Assembly (NCBI GenBank): GCA_037893225.1
Contig: JAZGUH010000488.1
Coordinates: forward strand, 992,001-1,056,000
Source of the DNA: Hippasteria phrygiana
Taxonomy: Eukaryota; Echinodermata; Asteroidea; Valvatida; Goniasteridae
Direction: 5' to 3'
DNA length: 64,000 nucleotides
Shown here: positions 38,087 to 50,380 of the stretch, one piece after another
How positions within the stretch are numbered: the first letter of the stretch is position 1
How the letters are laid out: each line of letters begins with the position of its first letter
Translations under genes and position numbers: made by a program
Notes under the pieces: model-generated
Database searches by the model: none
Told to the model about the DNA's origin: nothing
What the model saw: only the letters and a program-made list of their open reading frames with translations

Positions 38087-38589
38087 TTACCGAAACCCCA
38101 TCCGAGCTTCAACCCCCAAACCCTTATCAATACTCACCAAACCACCCATCTCTAATCCCAAACCTTACTCAACCTCCCCCCCCCCCCCCCCCCCCCCGCC
38201 CTTAAAGGAAACACGAGGACTGAGGTTGCTTTCTTGCTGTCGTCACGCAGCCACTTTCATTGAAAACTTTGTCATCGTGCCATTAACAGCTTAATTCTAA
38301 ATTGCTATGTTATGAATATAATGAAAATTTGATTATGATTCGATTGGATCTTAAATTTAACTGGCCACAGTACAACGCAAAATAAAAGCTGTCCAACCCC
38401 AAATATTTAAAAACCTATGTTCCTATTCCACGTACTCTTCTAATTATTACTGTCGTGTATTTCAAAAGGAATCTACTGGACTTAATGCCCAACAGGCAGA
38501 CCCAAATTTTTTTATTTTTTTTTAACTTATGGACATGCTTGCTGAACACTGAAACCTGAGCTGATGAGCCCTTTGAAGAAACTGGCCTA
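38087..38589. other. Spacer with poly(C) and a single TTAA-element end
   Basis: A C run of about 20 nt at 38178-38197 is followed by TTAA at 38202-38205 and AGGAAACACGAGG, which resembles the AGGAAACATG terminus of the Kolobok-like family. No partner end was seen. Confidence 0.5.
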
Positions 38590-39388
38590 CTAGATCAGCT
38601 GAGGATTGTTGACCCGGATAGCATCACGCAGTGCCTGCTCTGTTTGCTTTCGCCTATAGCTACTTTTTTCCCAACTCTGTGTAGTGCTTATATGCCCTCC
38701 TTCAGGCCCATCTGCAGTGATCCATAACTTGCTCTTCTTAGGCTCCAAGCAGGCGTAATGTGGCCGCCACTCCCTCACGACTTTTATGGGCCCTGAGCTG
38801 GCAATTGTCTGGATTTGATGAAGAGGAAAAGTATAGGCCTGTAACCGCAGGTTGGGCGCGGCATCCAAAGGCTTGTTGATAAGATATTTGTGGTCCTGCG
38901 TTGATGATCGAAATAGGAAACCGTTTTTTTTGCTGTAATCCTTGTGATCCTGCCAGTTCGACCAAACTGTCAACTGCACCGGCTGGGTCTAGGTCTGATT
39001 GACCCTCGAACTTTAGTATGACAATGAGAGAAGAGCTGGACTCTATATTACTGTGTAGTTGAAGAGAAGGTCGCCGCCCTCTAATCGCGAAATCTCACAC
39101 GTCGTGGTTCTTCCTAGGTCGCCGGCTCCGTCCACCAAAGGCATAAGAAGAACTCGAAGTCTCCCTGTTGTATGTATCTCTGTGTGAATGGAGAGTTGCT
39201 ATCATCTTGGGATGACCAATGCCTCTTTATTCCTGCCGCCAACCAGCGCAACTGATCCGAGAAAATTTGGGGTGGCCTGCCCTGGGGTGACATGGGCCTC
39301 TCTGCCTGTACTAGTCGAAAGCCCTCAGGTATCTTTGAACCTGTTGTGAAATGCAAGGGTTCCCCAGAAAGAGCTGGCGCGCCAAATC

Positions 39389-39595
39389 TCAGTTCTGCCT
39401 CACAGAATTATAATATCCCCTGAGTTGGCTAATGTAGGAATCCACAGTACCGGCTGCTAAATGGCGTGGGCATCCACAAGAGAAGAGGCCATGCTTGCCC
39501 AAGTTGTCATATCCAACGGTGTGGACCTGTGTTCCTCCTGTAGAATTGCTATCCAATAGGAAGGTGACAATATCTAGAGGAGTTGCCGAGTGCAA
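39389..39595 (-). pseudogene. Tyrosine-recombinase-type N-terminal domain fragment
   Basis: Translation has ATPLDIVTFLLDSNSTGGTQ, then KHGLFSCGCPRHLAAGTVDS and YISQLRGYYN. Blocks of the form CxCPxRLAAGTVDS...LR are common in metazoan YR-element recombinases (DIRS/Ngaro/Crypton relatives). The frames at 39114-39356 and 38590-38979 are probably its downstream continuation, with recombinase-like but unclear content. Confidence 0.58.
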
Positions 39596-40032
39596 GTCGT
39601 CTCCTTACGTGTGGTATCCTTCGCCATGGCGCTTCTGGATAAACTCTCCGAGTGATGCCACCAGCTTAATTTTCTGTTTATTGTATGCCCGCCCATCCAA
39701 AAGGCTGTCCAGCGACTTCAACCTCGCCCAATACCTCATCACGCATGAAAAGAAGATGCAACATTGTTAGCCACCGTGTTCTATTTGAAACAAGATCAGT
39801 GGCGTATCCAGCGGGGGGTCGGGGGGTGGGTGAAACTTGCCCCCCCCCCCCCCCCCCCCCTGGTGGTATTTGAGGCGTCATAAAAAACAAAAGGAAATAG
39901 TGTTTATGCGACGGTTTTAGACGGTTCATACATTGTTTGCCTTTCCTGGCACAAAAAGATGGATACGCTACTGAACAAGATATGTCGGGACCAGAAAGCA
40001 GGCGCAAAGCTGACCTTAAAACTATCTGTAAC

Positions 40033-40293
40033 CTACAATGAAGCTTTAGGGTTGCCCCACAAAGACAGATGGACGTCATCCATCAGATCACCTTGCATAA
40101 TATAATCATTGGAGAGAAAGACCCAGCCAGTCTCACTGCATATGGCTCTCAGGGCCTCGATGACCGCCGCTACAGAACGGTTTACTTTCACCAGCCTGGT
40201 TTGACAAACCGATGACAAGATGAAAACGCAATCTGGAAACTCGGCTCGAAGCCGAACAGCAGCCACGTGAAACACCCTCATGACCTCTTGCAC
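40033..40293 (-). pseudogene. SGNH hydrolase-like fragment
   Basis: Contains FPDCVFILSSV, VNRSVAAVIEALRA and a terminal DDVHLSLWGN, matching the Block V Asp-x-x-His region of SGNH hydrolases carried by some DIRS-order elements. Catalytic Ser block not found. Confidence 0.55.
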
Positions 40294-40963
40294 TCCCTCT
40301 TGGCAATCTGTTAACCTGCTGAAATCATTAATACCCCATGCAAAACCACTGCATCATGTAAATGCCGTCGACTTGTGATGAGATCCTGTGACCCCCACTT
40401 GTGACCAGTAGGCTCAATAGCCAGCTGAATCCTTTTAGGCCTTTGAACATGGAATCCGACATGAGGATATTCTCTTGCTTAGACGGCGGATTTCCCTCCT
40501 TATGTTTACCGCAGTCAGAAAAGAAACATTCGAAGGCCCAAAGCGCAAAGGGCAGGCTGTTTTATTCGTTACGTAACCCCTACTGCTGATGGATATTCAA
40601 TTAATGACCCACGTCTGTCCTACCTCTGACAGACGTACAGGTACTGACCGACGTGCAAAAGAAACTAGACGCGGCCATCATGGTCTCGGGTGGGGGCGAT
40701 TAGGTACCACCCTCGTAACCTTCACATTTCCCCATTAGTCCAATGAGTGAGGCAATCAGAAAGAAAGGTGGGAATACACAAAGCCCTTCACTCACTAGGC
40801 ACTGCTGGATGGGCAAATACGTTTACCCATGACGGCCCAGGCGCCGGATCCCCTGAGTAGAATTTTAATGCGGATCCGTCCGATCCTTTCGGTACATTCG
40901 AAGGAAGTGTCATCAAGGCAAACGTGAAACCGCGAGGGCCCCAAACTCCCTCAGAAGCAACCT

Positions 40964-41716
40964 CTAGATTGATTGGGACAACTGAGCGTCTGCCCTAGAC
41001 ATTTCTCTTGATGGGGTATCTGCTGGATTTTGCTGAGAAGGGACCCATCTCAACTGTAGAGTGAAGATGACCTCTAAAGTAAGGGCGAAAATCAACTTCA
41101 AAACCCTTGCCAAAGTTGTCCAAACGTCGAAGCGAGCTAATTCGTCAACCGTTACGCACACACGTCCACCCCACAATGAGTCCAAGACTGACTGCAAGAC
41201 AAAATATCAAACAAAGGCCTCGTTGCAGCAAATGTCCAAATTTCCTGAGGCCAGTAATCTCAAAAACTAGTGTTTCCTGACGGACACACCAAGACTCCTC
41301 CCCACCGAAAACCAGACGCGGCCGTACTCAGAGCCACTGGCACGTGGTGCACCTTTTTCCAAGGTATGGGCTGTGATAATGAATCTATAAAACGCCAGAA
41401 AAGAATCTCGGCCCGCACTTCTTGTTCGAGAGGGGCAGGGAAGACGTCGTCCAGTTTCGGCACGAATGCGCAACACTCCCTTATAAACAAAGATGCAGTT
41501 GGTCACACACCAACGAGAAGCTTTGACATTTTCCGACGAAGCGTTGAAGCTGCCTTTCAGAGAACCCGTTCTGCCAATAGAATATCTTCCCTCACCTCGA
41601 CAGATGACACATTTTCCTTTTCTGGAATCCCGACCGAGATAAATCATGCTCGAGGATGGATGAAGATGACTTTTCCTCAGATGATGAAGAACCCCAAATG
41701 TGATTTCATGTAACAA
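40964..41716 (-). pseudogene. DIRS-type RT thumb and RNase H fragments
   Basis: From 41716 leftward: EGRYSIGRTGSL and VKASRWCVTNCIF, thumb-like; then EQEVRAEILFWRFIDSLSQPIPWK and a WGGVLV segment of the RNase H start; then LRWVPSQQNPADTPSRE near 41000, the usual RNase H end. Several frames are needed, so it is inactive. Confidence 0.65.
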
Positions 41717-41720
41717 ACCA

Positions 41721-43048
41721 CATAAAGTGATCTCAGCGCCCTGTCAAAAGCCCCGGTATCTGACGCACACTGCACTAAAAGGCGTGTCTTCACACCAAAG
41801 ATTCGGTTCCTTCATTGGTAAAACCAGTCTGGGCTTCTGAGGTTCTATGGGAACTGAGGACTTCCTTCTTTTGCTTTGCTGCCTGGGCTGCGAAGGGATT
41901 AAAACACAGAATAGAAGATCTCTGCCATGAGTAATCCTCTAGTACTCTCCAGTATCGTAATAGTTCGTATTAAAATGGTTAAAGTTTGAAGAGGCTCTCT
42001 CTCTCTCTCTCTGTTTTTTGTTTTTGTTGTTTTTTCATGGGGAGGGGGAAACAAGAAATTCCCTGTACACCAATATTACTGCATTCGAATATTTATTTCT
42101 TATGCCTCTCAATGCCAAACAAAATGCCTATTGCGTTCATAAATAATTTTATTGATGTATGGTATATTCTGGTAAAACTCAAATATCCAAGGATATACAC
42201 TATCAGGGGACTATATAATTGCTTCACCCATCAACTGGTACACTGTTAAAGAAAAAAGAAATTGTGGTACAACGATTTACAGAGTTTACTTCCGTATAAA
42301 CACATAGAAACTCTGTCACAAACATTTTCCTTGTATATCAACAACTGCGCAATTGTAAATTGTATATGTACAAAGAAGTTCTGTAATTATACAATGCTCC
42401 TTTGTTGACCTGTTCATTCACATAGAATCTTCTGTTATCCTACATGAATCTCATTATGCGGCAGCTGACCAATCACAATTGAAGAAATTTGTGAGCCCAA
42501 AAATCATGTAAAATTGCTGTTTTTTTGTCCAAAAACACATTTTCTGGATCATAATAGGTAATTTGTCAAGCAATTCATGTACAAAATTACTTTAATGCAA
42601 ACATTATTAAATAATGTCATAAGTACATCCCCGTTTATATTTTAAAAAATCGAAACGGTTGATGGGAACCATGACTTCATAATGGCTCGACCAAATGAAT
42701 ATAAACCAAAATGCGCTATGCTATCATGTGTAGGATCCTATATGGGCACATGTACATGTACACCGTAATAATGTAGGAGTATGTAGGATTGCACAGTATT
42801 TACAATGTGCCAAGTTTGTAAAATCAGAAACCGATATGTAGATGCGCAGAAAAGTCTACATATAGCCTGTAATAGCACAGAATATTTTGTTAGTACACAA
42901 AATGCCTCTGTGAATGTACAATTTCATTGTAAAAATACGAACCGTTCTCTGTACATACACACAGCCCTTGTAATGCCAATTGACATAAGATTTGTTTGTG
43001 AAATAGTAGATAATTTTTTTAACGGTGTACCAGCACCCGTCACTATCG
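41721..43048. other. Spacer, no gene seen
   Basis: A (CT) tract lies at 41994-42011, followed by T-rich DNA. The rest is AT-rich without recognised elements. Confidence 0.4.
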
Positions 43049-43261
43049 TCAAAAGGCCAATGGCCCGGACCCGCCAGAATATATTATTTGATTTATATTG
43101 AGGGAGTTATTCTCATCAATCGCCCCTATCTCGCCTCGTCTCGCCCGCTGACTCCCCTTTATAATTTTCTTGCAGTCACGGGCCATTTGTCCCCTCCTTT
43201 GGCAGCGGAAACAAGCACCAGTCTGCTTAACCGAACATAAACTGCGAAAACCCCAAACCAT
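43049..43261 (-). pseudogene. Zinc-knuckle (gag-like) fragment
   Basis: CFRCQRRGQMARDCKK is a CCHC knuckle (C-x2-C-x4-H replaced by Gln at the His position, then Cys) followed by a basic stretch. Probably a retroelement gag remnant, possibly of the DIRS-like element, but the link is unproven. Confidence 0.45.
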
Positions 43262-45299
43262 GTTGGTTCTGCCGAGGATTTCATCTAGGTGGGAACCCCT
43301 GCCGCCTGGGACTGGGAATGCGGCCTAGCCATGTGGCCCCACCCCGGGCTTAGTGGCGGCAGGAGGGACGCTCAAACCTAAACGTTTGCGAGCAAATCCC
43401 AAACGCTTGTCGGAATCCTCACCCGTTATCAACTATAAGGCGATAACCTGCACCATTATTAGACTATACGTGTTTTGTACACTCCGCGATCGGCGGAAAG
43501 TGGTGTGAATTATTCAACGTACTTCCTGAGTATTGACATATGCTACATTGCGATCGTATTACCCGGTTTCCGTACAAGCTTTCAGAAGTTCCAGACGCCT
43601 TGGTTTGTGGACCTCCAAAGCTGATTTCGCCTGTATCATTATATAAACAACAAACGCCGAATAAGCAACTCACAGTGGATAACAAGAACCATGTTGTTTA
43701 CTGTCTGCCCAACCTCAATAGACTTCATTCACGATGAAGACATTTGATTGTGCTCCCTGATGTTATTAACACATACGGAATTTTGTCGAGCGATAATGTC
43801 GCGCGTAATTATATACGCGCACAAATCAATGAGCGCGTTTTATGTTCGCGACCAAGTCGTGGGATTCGATTCAACTCAACCCGCTAACAATTTCAAAAAA
43901 ACGCGCAATACACTGCGCATATGTTCGTTACACACCCGCGTGTGCGGCAATTGCCGCGCGACATAGTCGCTGCGACAAAATCAATTGGATGGTGCCAGAC
44001 TATTTATGCGTTCAGAGCCTCACTTTCATTTCTTTTGTTGTTGTTGTTGTTTTTTGCTTATATCATTAGCGTATTATTAAACGCAAATTCTAAATTATTC
44101 ATCAGAGCAGACTGGTACTAATTTGTAATTAGCCATATTTCATTGTTCATTGCTTTTGCAAGTTCTAAAAAATTAAGGTGTTTACCTTGCTTCCAAATTG
44201 AGATGACCGACCCGTGAAAAAGGCCTAGCAAACGAATGCGCAGCGCTTAACACGCGCATCTGCTGCACCTTACAAATTTGCCTTGCTGGCTACATTATGT
44301 GAAAAGCATCCAAAAATATTCAAAAGTAATGTATTGAAACCCTATATTTGACAATGGTTCAACACACAGGGATCAGCCGAGGAAACACCCAGCATGCATG
44401 TATCTGTACCGGATCTGTCTATATCCGACTTCAAATGACCCCAAGGGGGGGGGGGGGGGGGGGGGGGCTGCCCCATTCTTCGTTTCCTTCTCTTATTTTA
44501 TTTACTTGTTTACCCGCCCCAAAGAACTCGAAATCTTGCTTGCAACCATAAGGACGATATGGCGATATTTTGATGCCATACATTTATTTTATATTAGTTA
44601 CCTTATCAGTGCTATACATGCTTCAACTATACCTGTATTTGTTTATGGAACCTCGTTCTTCCTTACATCAATAATACCACTCATACCATTGATATGCCCC
44701 AACTTTCATATATTTTCTATCACGATTGTGGGCTAACCTCTGATCAAGAGAGGCCTCATGAAAGTTTGCTCGGGACCCTGCGCCCCAAAAACTGCGTTCA
44801 GCAACCAAATACAATCCCGCCATCCGTCCGCAAACACGCTCACAAGCCAAAATTTCTAAACACCCGTCAATACGCCAAACATGTTTGCCATGCAAACGTG
44901 CCCACAGACCGACAGCAAGAAAGTGTATAGAAAAGTGTTCAATTGCTAAACACTGCCCCTGCAGTGTGCCCTTTTGAGCCTAGAGGTCCCACCTCAATAC
45001 AAAATACATGTATCCCTTAAAATTATATTTCTCTGGTTTCCATTGGTGCATTATGTCAGCGGTACGATTTCGCTAACTGAAATCATTCTCTACTTTAAGG
45101 CACAGTATGAGATCCATTTAGCATTGCTAATATTAGTATCACCGTTATTGCTACTCCCTTAACTTTTTCTCTTTTTTGTGTGGTAAACTTGGCCCGAGAA
45201 AATCATTTACACTTCTCGTAACTTTCCCCTAATGTTGTGTCGGTGGAAATGTTGACTTTGGAGATTATTTTCTCTGTACCATATTCCTTTCTGGGCAAT
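43262..45299. other. Spacer, no gene seen
   Basis: Short frames only. There is a (TTG)n tract at 44035-44052 and a G run of about 23 nt at 44445-44467. Confidence 0.4.
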
Positions 45300-47600
45300 G
45301 CCCAAGCGTACTTTGAGGTCCGACCTCGGGCCCAAATTTTATGAAACTTTAAAGTCAAACACAGGGTTTCGTCCCCTTGGCGCCTCCAGGTCCAAACCCG
45401 GAATCAAATAGTGCTATCTTGGCAACTTAATTCGGATCCAGAACCTTAATCAAATTTTCGTGGTTTCCTACCCCAGCATGCCCCAAGGACCCGCCTCGGC
45501 TTTAAATTTACGGTCTTTTAGCCCTTGTATGTATAATTTGAAATCAATATCCTGGAGGTTCGTCCTCAAATTTAAATAATTCATCAGATTTCCTTCGGGG
45601 AACCCTACCCCTTATCACCTTAAGATCTAACCTCTGAATCGAAACTTAAATTTAATTTACCGGTATCAGATTTCTTTTGGGGAACCCTGCCCCTTATCTC
45701 AAGGGCCAACCCCTGAATCGAAACCTACATTTAATTTATCAGATTTCTTTCAGAGAATCCTGCCCTTATCACCTCAAGGCCTAACATCGGAATCGAAACG
45801 TAAACTTAATTAATTGGATTTCTTTCGGGAAACCCTGCTCCTTAACGCCTCAAGATCCAACCTCTCAATTATAACTTAAATTTAATTGACCAGATTTCTT
45901 TCGGGAACCCTGCCCCTTATTTCCTCGAGGTCCAACCTCTGAATCGGAACCTAAATTCAATCTGTCAGATCTCTTTCGGGGAACCCCGCCCTTATCACCT
46001 CGAAGTTCAACCTCTGAATCAAAACTTCGATTTAATTTATCAGACTATACTTCCAGGGAACCCTGCCCTTATCACCTCGAGGTCCAACCGCCGAATCGAA
46101 ACTCAAATTTAATTTACCAGATTTCTTTAGGGGAATCCTGCCCTTATCACCTCGAGGTCCAACCTCTGAATCGAAACTTAAATCCAAATTATCAGATTTC
46201 TTTCGGGGAACCCTGCCCCTATCACCTCGAGGTCTAACCTCAGGTCCAACCTCTGAATCGAAACTTAAATCTAATTTATTAGACTTCTTTCGGGGAACCC
46301 TGTCCTTATCACCTCGAGGCCCAACCTCTGAATCAAAACTACCATTCAATTTACCAGATTTCGTTAGGGGAGCCCCGCCCTTATCACCTCGACGTCCAAC
46401 TTTTGAATCGAAAATCCAAATTAATTTATCATATTCCTTTACGGGGACCCCTCCCTTGTAACATCAAGGTCCTACCTCAGAATAGGATCTTAAATTTAAT
46501 GCATCATACTTCTTTTGAGGAACCCTGACACTATCACCTCGAGGTCCAACCTGTGAATCGAAACTTCTATTTAATTTATCGGAATTCTCTCGGGGAACCC
46601 TAGTCTCATCACCTCGAGGTGCAACTTTTATATCGAAACTTAAATTTAATGTATCATATTTCTGTTAGGGAACCCTGTCCCTATCACCTCCGGGTCCAAC
46701 CTCTGAATCGAAACTTCAATTTAATTTATCATATTTCTTTCGTGGGACCCCGCCCCTTGCATCAAGGTCCAACCTGTGAATCGAAACTTCAATTTCATGT
46801 ACCAGATTTCTTCAGGGGAACCCTGCCCTCATCACCTCGAGGTGCAACTTTTATATCGAAACTTAAATTTAATGTGTTCTATTTCTGTTGGGGGAACCCT
46901 GCCCTTATCACCTCGAGGTCCAACTTGTGAATCGAAAATTCAATTTAATTTATAGTATTTGTCTTTTCTTTTTCGTGGGACCCCTCCCCTTGTGCATCAA
47001 GGTCTAACCTTAGAATGGGAACTTGTAATGTATCATTCCGTGTCCATATCACCTCCAGGTCCAACCTCTGAATCGAAACTTAAATTTAATATATCATATT
47101 TCTGTTGGGGAGCCCAGTCCATATCACCTCGAGGTCCAGCCTGTGAATCGAAACTTAAATTTGGTTTAGCAGATTTCTGCTGAGGAATTTTGACCCTTTT
47201 CACCTCGAGGTTCAACCGCTGGATCCAAACTTTAAACTAATTTCTCATGGGGTCGAACCCCGTTGTACCTCGAGGCCCCACCTCGGAATCTCTGTCCTGC
47301 CCCATCTCGCCTCCAGGTCCAACCTCGTGTCCAACATTTCTAAAACCACTTTCTCGTGGGGCCCTGCTCGAGGGCATCTCGAGGTCCAACCTCCGATATA
47401 ATAACCCTTTCCCCAATTATGCATTCGACTTTAAATCAATTTTTCTTTTGTTGGTCCGAATTTGTTTTTATCGAATTTCTGTAGACCCTTCCCCAACTCT
47501 CCCCAAGGTCTAACCTCGGATCAACATCATTCAATATTTTCCTGGGGTGCTAACAAGGGGTTCGTTCAAGGTCCAACCTCGGGATCAGAATCTCAGCTCA
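45300..47600. repeat. Minisatellite with about 75-bp unit, roughly 30 copies
   Basis: Units follow the pattern CCTCGAGGTCCAACCTCTGA, ATCGAAACTTAAATTTAATT, TATCAGATTTCTTTCGGGGA, ACCCTGCCCTTATCA. Edge units are diverged, and central units (about 45640-47180) are the most similar. Because the period is near 75 nt, reading frames stay in phase and give repeat peptides such as FDSEVGPRGDKGRVPRKKS on the minus strand, but stops break them. Confidence 0.92.
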
Positions 47601-48365
47601 AAAACAATTTTAGTTGTGCGTCCTGCAGATAACGCCAACTGTCCCGCTCCGACGGGAGTGGACAATCTATATAGAAGATCGGGTCTTTAATATTTAAAAA
47701 CGTTTTACTTCGGCGGTTGTCGCATACGCAACCACATCATCAACCGCTACCTTCTTCACCTTTTGTGAAGGGAAAGACGACGCAATAATGTCGCAATTTA
47801 TCTCATAAATACGTTATTCACTGAGAAAATCGAACATGGACTCTGCACCAAAGCTATGACTGTATGTGGGCATTCCTTAAATGCCAAGCAGACTATTCAA
47901 GCGCGGCCGCGCCCAAAAGCACATAACTTCACGGCCCATTGATTAACAATAGAACGCTAAGGCTAGAAAAACCTAGAAAAACGTGGCCACTGCCAGCGAA
48001 GTTAGATAGACTGCGGTCTGAGCGACGAATTTCAGGCAATGTTGTGCCTCTTCGTTTTTACGCCTTGACAAGAATATTGAATGCCAAACAAGAACGATCA
48101 AATCATGCACCGACCGTCGTTTTCAGTCAGCCTCCGCAATACACTATTGTTGCAAAGCATGACAGCAGGACAAGCTGTATACACCCAAATTTGCATTCAA
48201 TAATAGGAACAGTCTTACCGTCAAATTCCTTCTAACGAATCCGCTCCAAAGGGTAGAAAACTACACCTTGCTCTTCCGATCCCAAGTTCCACAAAAGTAT
48301 CGTAAAAGCCCACAGGTGATCGCAAATATCGCCAGCGCGGTTCAAGGACACCCGGCTGGCGAGCT
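47601..48365. other. Spacer, no gene seen
   Basis: No recognised gene. Near 48366 it runs into the dispersed repeat shared with 37949-38008. Confidence 0.4.
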
Positions 48366-48426
48366 GCTAGAATCACGAATGACTTGATTCCTCTGTCGCC
48401 CTCACCGTTTCGAGCGGTACAAATAG
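48366..48426. repeat. Dispersed repeat copy matching 37949-38008
   Basis: AGAATCACGAATGACTTGAT through CGAGCGGTACAAATAG, one or two mismatches from the other copy. It ends 38 nt before the TA of the large TIR element. Confidence 0.8.
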
Positions 48427-48674
48427 ATTATTATTCATTTCTTTGTATCAAGGATTCCTCCATTATGGTGGCCCTGAAGGGACATCGGAAATCGTGAATA
48501 TTCACGTCAATATTCACGTAGATATTCACGACAAGACATGGGAAATCGTGAATATTCACGTCAATATTCACGTCAACAATTTCACGTCCCGCTCTCCGCT
48601 CGCAAATATTCACGTGAATTTTGTTTCACCAAGCTAGGTGCTGGTTGTCAAGTCGATGTGCGCGTGCGAACTCA

Positions 48675-49264
48675 CGGCTGGTTTATAGTCGGTCGCGCGA
48701 TGGTCGCCACGACTACAAATTGACGCGCGATATCCTCTCACGCAGGGTTTATAGTTGACGCGGAAACACCAGCAACTAGTTGCTGAAAGACGCTGCGACG
48801 TCGCTGTAGAGTTCAATCAATTGAACTTTGACATGGTCGCTGACCTCACTTTTTTCAATGGGCCAATAGAATTGCCTGATCGGTAAGAAACGATGAATAT
48901 GTAAATTGGCACACGGCATAAACAATTTATATCACTATCAATAAGCATCGAAAACGTCCTATATTTTATTTATCCGTTTTAATAGTTATTGTTATTAAAA
49001 CAGCTGGGACGGACATTAATCGCACATCAAAAAAAGCTGCTAACTCTGATAAGTAATAATTATCGCAGCTAAAATAATGTTACGTTCAGCAGTGGCGATG
49101 CGTGATCGTCACACGTCGCATTCGAATTCCAGACGCGCTGCACGTATGCTGCGCGTTTGTTTACAAACGTCGCGTGACGACTATAAACTACACAAAAAGG
49201 CCTAGCGTCCAGCGACCATCAGCGTCGGGCGATTTTCATCGCGCGACCGACTATAAACCGGCCT
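48675..49264. mobile_element. 590-bp MITE nested in the left TIR
   Basis: Inverted ends GGTTTATAGTCGGTCGCGCG at both sides, flanked by TCA (48672-48674 and 49265-49267). The right TIR of the host element reads continuously across the corresponding site, which proves the insertion and its boundaries. Rich in CGTCGCGTGAC-like motifs. A 3-bp duplication hints at PIF/Harbinger or ISL2EU. Confidence 0.85.
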
Positions 49265-50094
49265 TCAGTCGCGAATAAAAAAATATAGAACGCATGCAGC
49301 AAAGGGAGCTGCATAAAATCAGCAGATTCTGGAAACACTTTTCTGTAAATCTTCTACCATCTCAGTAATGATTACTTTTAAACATCGTCTTAGTTTCGGG
49401 TGCTGCAAAAACTTGTGACTTCATGAACCCTTAACTTAGAAAAGCTTTCAACAGCATAAAACGCACGGAACGAGGAGGCCATTCAACCTCACGGTTGACT
49501 GCAATTGTTCCATGGATGTAGTCGGTTGAAACCTCCCATTGGAGACGTTCTAGAAGTGTCATTCACATAATGTGTAGATGTCTTGGGCGGAGATCCGGGG
49601 GGAGGGACGCGATCCGGGGGGATAGACACGCCCCCAATATATTTTGGGGAAGGGGACGGCTGTGGCAGTGTCCCCCCCCCCAATAATTTCCCCCCTTGCC
49701 ATATACATTTATGGTTTATTGGCTTTACATGCACCAGAATACACACAGATCAGCACAAATTCTTTAAAATGCTTATAACAATATGGCTGGTTTTCTCCAT
49801 CCCCCTCCAACCTTGACGTGAAATCGCCACCTCTGCATCTTGTATAAGTCAGATAAATACCCCCATTTAGTCCTACCTGCTAATGAAATGTTACTACATG
49901 GTACGCACATTAAAAAAATAGATTTTTTAAAATAGACATTATTATGGTGCCCAAGCTATTTAATGCGTCTTAACTCAAAAGTTCAAATGAAATTCTCACC
50001 AGTTTTTTTAAAGTGCTTCATCGGTAATGAAGCTGGGACCGAATTTCATAACATGAGGTGTCATGTGGAAATCTTCGTCACGAGCAGGAATTAG

Positions 50095-50380
50095 CCAGGG
50101 GAGGATCCAGGATTTTCCAAACGGGGGGGGGGGGGGGGGGGGGGGGCGTGAAATATACTAAGCAGCTAATGGTGAAGGCAAGTTGTGGCGCCTACGCCGA
50201 AGGCGTGCCTGCCCGCCCTGTTAGAGGGGTCTGGGTGCATTTTCCTGTAATCTACAGCATATTTTACCCCAAATAAAGACACAAACATAATCTATGTCTT
50301 GTGGGTTTTTTCTTGAAGGAAAAGGGGGTCGTGTGTCCCCCACGCACCCCCCCCCCCACACCCCCCTCCTGGATCCAGAG
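50095..50380. mobile_element. G/C-run MITE inside the TIR element
   Basis: GGGGAGGATCCAGGATTTTCC followed by a long G run at the left and a C run followed by CCCCTCCTGGATCCAGAG at the right form inverted ends. Similar G/C-run ends occur at 39800-39862, 50700-50775 and 61100-61170. Confidence 0.6.

Larger units (their letters stand above)
38590..41720 (-). mobile_element. Degenerate DIRS-order (Ngaro/PAT-like) retrotransposon
   Basis: On the minus strand, fragments appear in the order RT thumb, RNase H, SGNH hydrolase-like, tyrosine recombinase region. That order and the hydrolase are seen in Ngaro-type DIRS elements. All parts carry stops and frameshifts. Terminal repeats were not identified. 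Confidence 0.65.

Noticed and set aside
46032..47215. Repeat proteins in the minisatellite
   Set aside because: Frames are short, on both strands, and broken by stops; the tandem repeat explains them.
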